A stretch of 64,000 bases of DNA, from the NCBI GenBank assembly GCA_964504335.1, contig CAZDET010000018.1, forward strand, positions 1 to 64,000, in the 5' to 3' direction. This DNA is from CAZDET01 sp964504335. Lineage in GTDB: Bacteria > Bacteroidota > Bacteroidia > Chitinophagales > Saprospiraceae. The position numbers and the translations under genes are program-made. The notes under the pieces were generated by a model. The model was not told where the DNA came from and did no database searches. It saw nothing but the letters and a program-made list of their open reading frames with translations. Below, piece after piece: positions 45,359 through 53,185 of the stretch (position 1 is its first letter; each line of letters opens with the position of its first letter).

Positions 45359-47344
45359 ATGGCAACGCGATTAGACATAACGACCTGTGAACCCTTTCGC
45401 TCCTGGAACCGCCTGGAGTCGAGGCCCCGCGCGAAAGAATTCGACCGCGTACTCAGCGCCGAAATCCACGACCCGCTCTGGATGCTGACGCGGCAGTGGC
45501 AGTTTGGCGAATTTCAGGGAGAGGACACGGGGTCGGCCGTTTTTGCCAAGGTGCAAATGGAAACGACCCGGGTGACCAAGCTCAAAAACCGGCAGGGGAG
45601 TGCCGTCTCCTTCGACGAGGAAATTCCCCTGGAGGCCCGAGTGGAGCGAATGCCCGTTCAGTACGATATTCGATTTCGGGCCCGCGCCGGACAATATTGG
45701 TTGAAGTTACTAGCCGAGGCAGGTACTGCCTACAACCTGGATTCCCCGAGTGTGTTGTTCGAATTTCCGGTGATGAAAGCTTTCTTTGTTTCAAGCTTTG
45801 GATTCGAATTACCGGTCATCGATACCGAAAATGATGCTACGGCATTGCAGGTGGCCAAAGCAAAATTACTGACCAATCGCTCGGCCCATCAGGCCCTCAC
45901 AGCGCTGGCCGGCCGGTCGATGGATGGCGTGCGCTGGTACGAAGCGCTGACCTCGTCGGGTAGCCCCGCCTTGCCCGCTGTACTGACCGGTAATGCGGGT
46001 TACAACACTGCCTTCGCTACCTTCATTCTGGAAGCGGGTCAGGCATTCGCCCAGTGGTTTGAGGAGTTTCACGAGCAGCCCGATACCGAAGATGATCGCA
46101 GCTGGCAGCCTTCCAATCTGGAATACAGCTTCGCTTGCAGTATGCCCAACAAAGGCAACACGGCCAATACCATTTTAAATGCGGAAGAATTTTACCACGG
46201 TAGGTTGGATTGGTACTCCTTCGATTTGAATTTGAGTGGGGATGATTCTGGTTTGGCCGACCGATCTCGGGCGGATCGCGAGGCTGCCGTTAAAACGGAA
46301 GTGCTCACAATTATTCCTGCGGAAGCCCGCTTCGGCGGGATGCCAAATAGCCGCTGGTGGGAATTCGAAGATGGTGCCACGGACTTTGGAGACATCAATG
46401 CAGAAACTACCGATCTGGCAAAGATTCTGCTGGCGGAATTTGCCCTGATGTACAGCAATGACTGGTTCGTGGTTCCCTACACCGTTCCCGCCGGATCGGT
46501 CTCCGAAGTAAAGGGAATCGTGGTAACCGATACTTTTGGGATACGAACCCTTGTTGCGCCGGCCAATCAAGGAGATGCTAACGACTGGACTGCCTGGACG
46601 ATGTTCAATCTAAGCAAAACAAGTAGCAGCGACGGCCAAGACGGAAAAGCCGATCCCCGCATTTTCATCCCGCCTGTAGTCGGGAAAGTCCTGGAAAGCA
46701 AACCCTTGGAGGCCGTAGAAATGGTGCGCGACGAGATGGCCAACATGGTGTGGGGTATAGAAACCACCATCCCCGATTTGTTGGGTGGAGGACGTGACGG
46801 CAGTGCAGCTGCACAGGAGCTATCCAATTTCTTGTTAGCGCTCGACCGGAAGCTGGACGTCGAACCAATGGCGGTACCCGATGGTGTCAAATTGCGATAC
46901 ACGCTGGGCAATACCGTGCCGGAGTGTTGGATTCCCTTTTTGCCGGTTCATCTACCCGGGCAGAATCGGGCCATTCAACTGCAGCGGGCCTCCATGCCGC
47001 GTTGGTTCAACGGAGCCTTCTCCGTGGTGCGGCCCCGCACGGATATCCTGCGGGAAGGGATGCACGAAGATCCCAGTGCCGCGGAGCACCTGTTTGTAAA
47101 TACCTCCGAAGACGACCAGGACCATCCGTATTTCATATTTGAAGAAGAGGTGCCGCGTTCCGGTGTTCAGGTACACGCCACGTGGCAACGTACCCGCTGG
47201 TATAATGGTAAAATCGTTTGCTGGTACGGCCGCAGAAAACGAATGTCCCGCGGAGAAGGAGCGAGTGGCCTGGCCTTCGATACCATCCTGGATGTCGATT
47301 ACGAAAACCGCGAAGCATTTGTGCCGGCGGAGAAGGGAGTGTGA
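45359..47344 (+). CDS. Conserved protein of unknown function, last of the operon
   Basis: A 661-residue soluble protein without a signal peptide. The N-terminus carries FRSWNRLESRPRAKEFDRVL and then DPLWMLTRQWQFGEFQGED (about residues 42-60). From memory that motif is conserved in large uncharacterised proteins in several phyla. Middle parts include EFYHGRLDWYSFDL and RFGGMPNSRWWEFEDGATDF. The end has MPRWFNGAFSVVRPRTDI and VHATWQRTRWYNGKIVCWYG. It starts three bases after the 2372-residue gene, so the two are translated together and probably form one complex. Function unknown. Confidence 0.68.
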   Translation: MATRLDITTCEPFRSWNRLESRPRAKEFDRVLSAEIHDPLWMLTRQWQFGEFQGEDTGSAVFAKVQMETTRVTKLKNRQGSAVSFDEEIPLEARVERMPVQYDIRFRARAGQYWLKLLAEAGTAYNLDSPSVLFEFPVMKAFFVSSFGFELPVIDTENDATALQVAKAKLLTNRSAHQALTALAGRSMDGVRWYEALTSSGSPALPAVLTGNAGYNTAFATFILEAGQAFAQWFEEFHEQPDTEDDRSWQPSNLEYSFACSMPNKGNTANTILNAEEFYHGRLDWYSFDLNLSGDDSGLADRSRADREAAVKTEVLTIIPAEARFGGMPNSRWWEFEDGATDFGDINAETTDLAKILLAEFALMYSNDWFVVPYTVPAGSVSEVKGIVVTDTFGIRTLVAPANQGDANDWTAWTMFNLSKTSSSDGQDGKADPRIFIPPVVGKVLESKPLEAVEMVRDEMANMVWGIETTIPDLLGGGRDGSAAAQELSNFLLALDRKLDVEPMAVPDGVKLRYTLGNTVPECWIPFLPVHLPGQNRAIQLQRASMPRWFNGAFSVVRPRTDILREGMHEDPSAAEHLFVNTSEDDQDHPYFIFEEEVPRSGVQVHATWQRTRWYNGKIVCWYGRRKRMSRGEGASGLAFDTILDVDYENREAFVPAEKGV

Positions 47345-47381
47345 AGTGGGGAGTTTTTTTTGATTTTTTCTTTAGCTAAAA

Positions 47382-47413
47382 TTGGATTTTGTAATGATTG
47401 ATTCGTATTTTTA
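47382..47413 (+). promoter_or_regulatory. Possible promoter of the structured RNA
   Basis: A TTG at 47382-47384, a 21-base spacer and TATTTTTA at 47406-47413 (seven of eight to TAnnTTTG) fit the Bacteroidota pattern. The predicted transcription start is about 47420. Confidence 0.35.
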
Positions 47414-47419
47414 AGTGCT

Positions 47420-47639
47420 GATTAATTTGAAGTAAATGCAAGAGGTTTGCTTGCGTTAAATGCATAAATCGGGTTGGTTTTACCCGGTGTAAGAGCCGTC
47501 TCGCTGGTCATGCAGCGAGTGGAGTGCAAGTCGCCGAAAAGGCCTGGACTTTTAATCTAGTCGAATCTGAAAAGAGGAAAGACAAGTGCTAGTTCTTCGG
47601 AGCGTCGTTCCCGCGGTCACCGCTGCGGGTTCTTTTTTT
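47420..47639 (+). ncRNA. Structured RNA of unknown family with tRNA-Lys-like arm
   Basis: This 220-base stretch after the giant operon has no reading frame of note but five consecutive stem-loops. They are: AATGCAAG/CTTGCGTT (47435-47442 with 47450-47457); CGGGT/ACCCG (47470-47486); CTCGCTG/CAGCGAG (47500-47519); CTGGA/TCTAG around the 7-base loop CTTTTAA (47544-47560); and a GC-rich hairpin followed by a T-run. The fourth is a textbook tRNA-Lys(UUU) anticodon arm (C32, U33, UUU, A37, A38), with TCGAATC just after it. No acceptor stem or normal T-arm can be drawn, so it is not an ordinary tRNA. It could be a novel sRNA, a 3'-UTR structure of the operon or a decayed tRNA-Lys fragment. Confidence 0.5.
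47610..47639 (+). terminator. Intrinsic terminator of the RNA / giant operon
   Basis: An 8-bp stem (CCCGCGGT with GCTGCGGG including two G-U pairs) with loop CACC, then TTCTTTTTTT. The T-run reaches the stop codon of the convergent mnmH-like gene. Confidence 0.75.
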
Positions 47640-48552
47640 ATAGTATATCCGTCAATTGAAAAATGCGGTCAATGGTCGTTTCAGGGGTATCCGGATCGTG
47701 TGGTACCCGGATGGTGAGGCCGCGCCAGTATCGCTGCCTTCTTTGACTATAAGCCCGGTCGTAGTATTTCAGTAACAGTGCAAAGCACTGCTCCCGTTGA
47801 CCACTGTCGTGGTAATGGAGTGCCTCTGCGTGTTGGTCGGCACCCATTCGTTTTTCGAGTTGTTCCAATGCAGACCGAAACGGGGTGCCATGCAAATGAT
47901 CGTACTCTCCCAGTAGATGCGCTAGCCGCCGGTGAAAGGGTACTTCCAGGTGGATCAGAGGCGCCGCCTTCATAGCGTCGTAAATGGGAACCGGAATGCT
48001 TGCCTTGCCCAGAAAGGGGCCTTTTTCTTCTAGCCATAGCGGAGCCGAGCGGTTTAGCAATAGCCAGTTTTCGAGGAGCGAATTTTGAAAACATTCGGAA
48101 GGTCGCTGCTCGCCCTTGACAGGGTAGCCAAATGCGGATCCACGGTGGCCAGCGAGGGCCTCCAAGTCCATGACTTGGAAGCCCGCTGCCCGCATTGTAT
48201 TTAGAAATTTTGTTTTTCCCGATCCGGTATAGCCACCAACGATCACCATTCGTTGGGTTTGTTCGAACGCTTGATTGCGCCATTGTTGGAACGCTGCGTA
48301 TCCTCCTTTTAGGTACGAATAGGGTAGGGAGGGAGGAAGTATCTCTTCGATAGTCCCGTAGGCATCGACTAGGTGGATTGGTCGCTCAAATCCTTTTTGC
48401 GAAAGGGAAGCCAGCAACTTCTCCGCCTTCTGATAGGGTAGATGGATGGCTTCGCGAAACGAGCCTTTGGCAAACGCTTTCGCCGGGCGGATATCTACGA
48501 TCGCCCTAGGCTCCTTACAATTGAAAAATGATTCCGGACCGAGGGGGTTCAT
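47638..48552 (-). CDS. mnmH: MnmH-like tRNA 2-selenouridine synthase, rhodanese reduced
   Basis: A 304-residue protein of the MnmH/YbbB family, which exchanges sulfur for selenium (and can geranylate) at wobble uridine 34 of tRNA-Lys, -Glu and -Gln. The P-loop domain is convincing: VGGYTGSGKTKFL (about 105-117), MDLEALAGHRGSAFG and KASIPVPIYDAMKAAPLIHL. The N-terminal rhodanese domain is shortened. It has VDIRPAKAFAKGSFREAIHL, but the family's catalytic CxRGGMRS loop is absent; the sequence runs from HLVDAYGTIEE straight to YLKGGYAAF. It is about 60 residues shorter than the E. coli enzyme. Selenation is therefore doubtful. It lies six bases downstream of the T9SS cargo gene. Confidence 0.82.
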   Translation of the reverse strand: MNPLGPESFFNCKEPRAIVDIRPAKAFAKGSFREAIHLPYQKAEKLLASLSQKGFERPIHLVDAYGTIEEILPPSLPYSYLKGGYAAFQQWRNQAFEQTQRMVIVGGYTGSGKTKFLNTMRAAGFQVMDLEALAGHRGSAFGYPVKGEQRPSECFQNSLLENWLLLNRSAPLWLEEKGPFLGKASIPVPIYDAMKAAPLIHLEVPFHRRLAHLLGEYDHLHGTPFRSALEQLEKRMGADQHAEALHYHDSGQREQCFALLLKYYDRAYSQRRQRYWRGLTIRVPHDPDTPETTIDRIFQLTDIL

Positions 48553-48557
48553 AGTGG

Positions 48558-50069
48558 CTATTCCATGATGAGCAAGTTTTGGTAGGTGCTTTTGTTATTG
48601 CTGGTCAGGCGCACCCTGTACATACCCGCAGGCAGGGCCGAAACCGACCAATTTAGCCAATTGGGTCCACTGAAACCATGGGTAATTCTTTTCAGAACTG
48701 ATTGCCCCAATTCGTTGAAAAGATCAATGGATACAATGCCCGATGCAGGGATGGTGTATTCGATGGTGACATGATCGGAAGCGGGATTCGGAAAAAGGCG
48801 GTCTATTGAAAGAGCGGTTCGATCGGAAGGCCAGTTTTTATTTTCGGTGACTGCCGACAAGTCGTATACCTGAACTCTCCCACTGGGTCCCCCCTCGTCT
48901 GAATTGGCCCCTATTGCCAGTTGATTTCCATCGGAAGAGAAGGATAGAGCGATGCCATAGAATTCATTGACTTGATTGCCGGTAATGCTGTTTCCAAATG
49001 GTGACCAACTGATGCCATCCCATTCGAATACTTGTACTTCACTAGAAAAATCGTCTTCGTTGTCCGTATCAAGTCCTATCACCACGGCAATTCGATTTCC
49101 ATCGGGCGATAAGGTCCAACCCTGCGTGCTATCAATTTCCAACGTTGGGCCCAGCTGGTTCCACGCGCTGCCATCGTACTCAACTACTTTGATTTTCCCT
49201 GGGTTGACGATAGTGACCTCACTCGTATCCGTAACAGTGGTATTTTCCGAAAGGGGATTTCCCCAGGCCAATCGATTACCGTCGGCAGATAAGGAAACGC
49301 AATCCCGGCAACCCGTAAAATCGTCTCTTACATCCGTGGCAACTCTGCCAATAGAAATAAAGGTATCATTAGGTTCGTCGTATTCGTAGACGTCTACTCT
49401 TCCAAAATTGATTCCATCATCTCCTGCTCCCACTGCGATTCGGCTGCCATCGCCCGAAATGGAAACAGTGGTGCCATAATCAAAAGCATCGGGTGGGTTT
49501 AAGTCCTGACCGATTTGGGTGTAAATTTCAAAGGGAGCTTCTTCGGTGATCTTAAATTCGAATACAAAGGCCCCTTGCCCGCCGGAAGCGATTCCGATCC
49601 GCTCCGCGTCGGCCGACGCGGACAGAGAGATTCCGAATTCGCGGGTGTCAAATCCTCCCAAGACTTCCCAGGCGGTTCCAGTCCACTCGAACACCTGCAC
49701 CAGGTTGCTGCCGGGCGCTGCGACAGCAAGGCGGTTGCCATCGTCGGAAAGCGCTACAGAGACACCGAATTCCAGGATAACACCCATGCCGCAATCCTGG
49801 CAAAGAATGTCCTCACCGACTTGCTCCCAATCGCCATTTACTAGTTCGTACACTTGCGCAAGACCATTAAAATCATCGTCCTCAAACCCATCGAAGGACA
49901 TGCCGATTGCCACCCGGCTACCATCCGCTGACAGGGAAACGGATTCTCCGTAGGTATCGCCAGATGCCAGCCCCTCAATGGTCGATCCGATTTGAATCTG
50001 AGCGAAAACCGGGGAGCAGGGAATGATCAGTGCCGAAGCGATTATCAAAAATGGGTAAAAGGCTTTCAT
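48558..50069 (-). CDS. Secreted T9SS cargo with FG-GAP/propeller-like repeats
   Basis: A 503-residue exported protein with signal peptide KAFYPFLIIASALIIPCSPV cut near FAQ. The body has about seven repeats of the type VSLSADGSRVAIG...VQVFEW(D/T)G, each about 55 residues (for example ALSFSSDGNQLAIGANSDEG). These probably fold as a beta-propeller like FG-GAP proteins. The last 85 residues are a T9SS sorting domain (LFPNPASDHVTIEYTIPASG, then SALPAGMYRVRL and LLIME). Surface display or release is expected; a ligand is not evident. It precedes the mnmH-like gene closely in the same direction. Confidence 0.83.
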   Translation of the reverse strand: MKAFYPFLIIASALIIPCSPVFAQIQIGSTIEGLASGDTYGESVSLSADGSRVAIGMSFDGFEDDDFNGLAQVYELVNGDWEQVGEDILCQDCGMGVILEFGVSVALSDDGNRLAVAAPGSNLVQVFEWTGTAWEVLGGFDTREFGISLSASADAERIGIASGGQGAFVFEFKITEEAPFEIYTQIGQDLNPPDAFDYGTTVSISGDGSRIAVGAGDDGINFGRVDVYEYDEPNDTFISIGRVATDVRDDFTGCRDCVSLSADGNRLAWGNPLSENTTVTDTSEVTIVNPGKIKVVEYDGSAWNQLGPTLEIDSTQGWTLSPDGNRIAVVIGLDTDNEDDFSSEVQVFEWDGISWSPFGNSITGNQVNEFYGIALSFSSDGNQLAIGANSDEGGPSGRVQVYDLSAVTENKNWPSDRTALSIDRLFPNPASDHVTIEYTIPASGIVSIDLFNELGQSVLKRITHGFSGPNWLNWSVSALPAGMYRVRLTSNNKSTYQNLLIME

Positions 50070-50164
50070 AGTTTTTTATTGAATATAGATGAATAGACGC
50101 AGAAGGGGGCCATTTAAGAGCTTGCATGAACTAGGGACTCTTCCTAAAGAAATAAGTAGTTTAG

Positions 50165-50362
50165 TCAGGTTTTGGTTTCCGAATTATTGTCGGGGGCATT
50201 CACAGGGGTTTTGCTCCGCTGGTCGTTTTCGCGAAATTGAGCGGCGGCTTGTTCTTGAATTTTATTAATGACCCCGAAGACGCTTTTATAGGGGCGGTCG
50301 CCCAAACTGTCGAGAATCAAGTTGACCTCCTCTACGGTCAGGTGTAATCGGATTTCCTTCAT
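50165..50362 (-). CDS. Small conserved-looking helical protein
   Basis: A 65-residue cytoplasmic protein. The first 45 residues read as beta-turn-helix (IRLHLTVEEVNLILDSLGDR, then VFGVINKIQEQAAAQF) and the tail is polar and disordered. From memory, small proteins of this kind (LTVEEVNLIL...LG..PY..V..LI.KI..QA) are common and uncharacterised in Bacteroidota. It lies 95 bases upstream of the T9SS cargo gene in the same orientation. Confidence 0.6.
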   Translation of the reverse strand: MKEIRLHLTVEEVNLILDSLGDRPYKSVFGVINKIQEQAAAQFRENDQRSKTPVNAPDNNSETKT

Positions 50363-50544
50363 CGGTTGGTGAATATGAGTGAACTAGATTTGCTCCCGAG
50401 TAAGGTACAAAACTCTTGGACATTTGAACCTTTTCGCTCTAGCAGGTCTTTTATCGGGCATTCGTCGACGTTCGTTTTCACCGGCTGTTGGTAGCCGGTC
50501 CGTAACGGGCGAAGTGCTATTCTTCCAAGAAAACCTCCGTATTT

Positions 50545-51087
50545 ATGTCCATATCAGTACTTATAATCCACCTGGCAATGCAGCTCGCAAGCTCTGCACT
50601 TATGATTGATTTTGGGACGGATAAGGCCGGTCAGGACTGGGTGGTGATCAACGACGGCGTAATGGGCGGATTGTCCGAGGGAGACGTGGAGTTTCGGGAG
50701 AACAGCGTGCTGTTTTCCGGGGCGGTGTCGCTGGAAAACAACGGTGGCTTCAGCTCTTTCAAAAGTCCCTTTCAACCATTTGATCTTTCAGGATTCGATA
50801 CCTTAGAGGTACGCTATCAATCCAGGGGATATCCGATTTCGTTCACCCTGGAAACGGAACGGCAGTTTTACAAACCCTACTTCAAAAAAGGGCTGCCTTC
50901 AGTCGAAAAAGGCTGGCAGACCGTGCGTCTGGCATTGGACCAATTTCAAGCCTACCGCATTGGATATCCCATGAATGCTTATCTCAACAGTGCCCTAAAG
51001 GAACGCATTATTCGAATCGGTTTTATCACTGATGCCAAGAAGGCGGAGTCATTTGGGATAGAAGTGGATTACATTTCCTTCAAATAG
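50545..51087 (+). CDS. CIA30-type jelly-roll protein
   Basis: A 180-residue protein matching the CIA30 (NADH:ubiquinone oxidoreductase intermediate-associated protein 30) fold, a galactose-binding-like beta-sandwich. Signatures: WVVINDGVMGGLSEGDVEF, FSGAVSLENNGGFSSFKSP, and the closing RIGFITDAKKAESFGIEVDY. The N-terminus (SISVLIIHLAMQLASSALM) is hydrophobic and could be a signal peptide, or the protein could begin later at the Met before IDFGTDKAG. The biochemical role in bacteria is unknown. It is convergent with the beta-lactamase gene (11-base gap). Confidence 0.78.
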   Translation: MSISVLIIHLAMQLASSALMIDFGTDKAGQDWVVINDGVMGGLSEGDVEFRENSVLFSGAVSLENNGGFSSFKSPFQPFDLSGFDTLEVRYQSRGYPISFTLETERQFYKPYFKKGLPSVEKGWQTVRLALDQFQAYRIGYPMNAYLNSALKERIIRIGFITDAKKAESFGIEVDYISFK

Positions 51088-51098
51088 GGAGTAGATCT

Positions 51099-51953
51099 CT
51101 ATTTGATGAACTCCATTTCCCGCAGCGCAGCCATGGTAATCTGCGTCCGAATAACGGGAAATAGATCCATATTAAACGATTGCTTGGGATCGATATTAGT
51201 GGCAAAGTAATACACCTGGCCGGCATTCTCCACGTAGCCCACGAACCAACCGTTGTTGTGCCCGTCGCGGATGGCCCAGCCCGTTTTGCCGCTGAGGGTA
51301 TATTCCTCGTTGGAATCAATTACGATCAGCTCTTTGATGATTTTACGATTACTCGGAGAAACCGGCAGGCTTTCTTCGTAGAGCCGACGTAAGAAATCGA
51401 TTTGCTCGAAGGAGTTAATTTTAGATTCACCGCTAAGCCAAAAGACGTCAATCGAGTTGGAATCGACTACCATGTTTCCGTATTCGAGCCGTTGCAGCAT
51501 GGAGTCCATCCTATTTACTCCGACCGTGCGCGCGATACGCTGATAGCACGGCACACAGGATACGTGAAAGGCATCGCGCAGGCGCAGGTCCTGCTCCCAG
51601 GCGGCCAGTTGCTTTTTAGTTCCGTCCCATTCGAACACCGTGGTGGTATCGGCTACTCTCGTCTCCAGTGCGATCAATGAGTTGGGAATTTTAAAGGTAG
51701 AAGCCGGCAGTCGGCCCAGTTCGGCCCATTCAAAGTCGTTGGAGTAATAAGTGGCCTGCTTCGGGTCGAAGAGTAAAATACTGCCTACTACGCCCACCGA
51801 ATCAAGTATAGACTGGAAAGCAGGTTGAGCTTCGTAGGCAACCGTATCCTGTAGAATCGATTGTTCGGAAGGAATCTCGTTTGGTGTGGTATTGTTGCAG
51901 CCGAATATACCCGTACCGGTGATCAGGCATATCAGTAATTGAGGAAGCTTCAT
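51099..51953 (-). CDS. Class D (OXA-type) beta-lactamase-like lipoprotein
   Basis: A 284-residue serine beta-lactamase-like protein. The start at 51953 gives a lipoprotein signal (KLPQLLICLITGTGIFGC). Class D landmarks are present: PASTFKIPNS (Ser-x-x-Lys, acylated Ser and carboxylated Lys), VSCVPCYQ (the SxV element), YGN in LEYGNMVVD, and LSGKTGWA (KTG). It probably hydrolyses beta-lactams in the periplasm; alternatively it could be a BlaR-like sensor domain without the membrane part. An in-frame start at 52118 would extend it with unrelated sequence. Environmental rather than plasmid-borne context: no mobile element flanks it. Confidence 0.85.
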   Translation of the reverse strand: MKLPQLLICLITGTGIFGCNNTTPNEIPSEQSILQDTVAYEAQPAFQSILDSVGVVGSILLFDPKQATYYSNDFEWAELGRLPASTFKIPNSLIALETRVADTTTVFEWDGTKKQLAAWEQDLRLRDAFHVSCVPCYQRIARTVGVNRMDSMLQRLEYGNMVVDSNSIDVFWLSGESKINSFEQIDFLRRLYEESLPVSPSNRKIIKELIVIDSNEEYTLSGKTGWAIRDGHNNGWFVGYVENAGQVYYFATNIDPKQSFNMDLFPVIRTQITMAALREMEFIK

Positions 51954-52044
51954 AGATGGAATTTGCATGGCGAAGATAGTAGTTATCCCAACCCAATAGA
52001 AGCTCATCAGGTAGATAATTGTTGCTGAGCTGACTACAGCGAGG

Positions 52045-53133
52045 TTACTCAAATTCAACTTCCAGTCGGGTATTTCCCCGGCTGTAGCTGAATGCCCAGA
52101 CATCGCTAACCTCATCATTGTTATTTCCCCAGGAAGATCGGAACCGCAAGGTGAAATTTTTAATGTTGTTTCGGTGGGCTAACCGGACGGCGTCGGTGAT
52201 ATCGATGGGGGTATTTGGGGTCAGATCGCGAATTTTGACCCGCTTAACGAGAGTCCCATTCTTGTTGTAGTCGCTGCCGTCCAGGGAGCTTCCAATTTTG
52301 ACTTGCTCGATTAGGATGTTTTCGAATACGAACGGGTCACCCGATTGCCCACCCCGCTGGCAATAGAGATTCGCGTTGACAATTTTGCTACCGGAAGGGA
52401 TGTCTTCTAAAATGAATGTTAAAAAACCTCTCCGCCCTTTCCCGTAGCCATCGTCGCCAAATGAAGGCGGCGAAAACGCTTGCCCATGATCACTGCGCAG
52501 ACTGCCGGAAAGGCCCCCACCGCCTGCTCGGCCCATGTCTTCAATATCCGGGACCAAGGTCAGCGTTTGGGTGGTGGGTTCGATGGGTGCAGGGGGTTCC
52601 TCTCTTTCTGGTGGTTGGGTTTCTTCCGGAGATGGCTCAGGGGATTGATCATTATCGCGGGGAAGAACTTCTTGCGGGGTAGTGGTCGTTCTGCCGGTAT
52701 CAGGCGTGGATGAGAACGTATTCCACACCAGTATGCCACCTACAATAATTATTGCGGCTAAAATGAAAAGGTAAGGGGGTGGTCCTTTCCGCTGAGTAAC
52801 GGTACTCTTCGGAAGGGGATCCTGGATGAGCACCCTTTTTTGCTTTCCGACGCGGGCTAGGTTATTGTTGATATTCAGCAATGCCTGCCGGATTTGATTT
52901 CGCTTTAACTCCGCATCGTCGCGATCAATGATTCCGGACATTTTGGCATTTCGTAGTTCATTCAATTGACTGACTTGGTGTATTGTCTGATTGTACAGTT
53001 GAAATACATCCTTATCTTTATTTTCTAACACCTCCTTGTCGAAGAAGGAGATAATTTCTTCCGCCGCCTCCTCCAAATCACCCTTTAGAATAAGCGTTTT
53101 TACCTGTTCGGATAATGATTTATATGCTTCCAT
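52045..53133 (-). CDS. Effector-associated-domain (EAD11-like) membrane protein
   Basis: A 362-residue protein. Residues 1-100 form a helical domain resembling effector-associated domain 11: EQVKTLILKGDLEEAAEEII, then LNELRNAKMSGIIDRDDAEL and RNQIRQALLNINNNL. A membrane helix (YLFILAAIIIVGGILVW, about 120-137) and a Pro/Glu/Thr-rich linker follow. The C-terminal 160-residue beta domain contains FGDDGYGKGRRGFLTFILED and IPSGSKIVNANLYCQRG, like DNRLRE/CBM96-type beta-sandwiches. EADs are known as homotypic adaptors in bacterial conflict and signalling. Here the adaptor faces the cytoplasm and the beta domain faces outward. It lies behind a promoter with a direct repeat. Confidence 0.7.
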   Translation of the reverse strand: MEAYKSLSEQVKTLILKGDLEEAAEEIISFFDKEVLENKDKDVFQLYNQTIHQVSQLNELRNAKMSGIIDRDDAELKRNQIRQALLNINNNLARVGKQKRVLIQDPLPKSTVTQRKGPPPYLFILAAIIIVGGILVWNTFSSTPDTGRTTTTPQEVLPRDNDQSPEPSPEETQPPEREEPPAPIEPTTQTLTLVPDIEDMGRAGGGGLSGSLRSDHGQAFSPPSFGDDGYGKGRRGFLTFILEDIPSGSKIVNANLYCQRGGQSGDPFVFENILIEQVKIGSSLDGSDYNKNGTLVKRVKIRDLTPNTPIDITDAVRLAHRNNIKNFTLRFRSSWGNNNDEVSDVWAFSYSRGNTRLEVEFE

Positions 53134-53185
53134 GTTGACCCTTAATTTTGAGTGGTTGATAGCTTACGACAATAGAGGGAAGCTG

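Noticed and set aside
47544..47600. Normal tRNA-Lys gene
   Set aside because: The anticodon arm is perfect, but no acceptor stem, D-arm or correctly spaced T-arm can be drawn around it.
24796..47640. Idea that the 22-kb operon is an island integrated into ssrA
   Set aside because: ssrA is a common integration site and the operon follows it. But there is no integrase or recombinase, and no repeat of the ssrA 3' end at the far side; only the 8-mer GCCGTCTC recurs, which is within chance.
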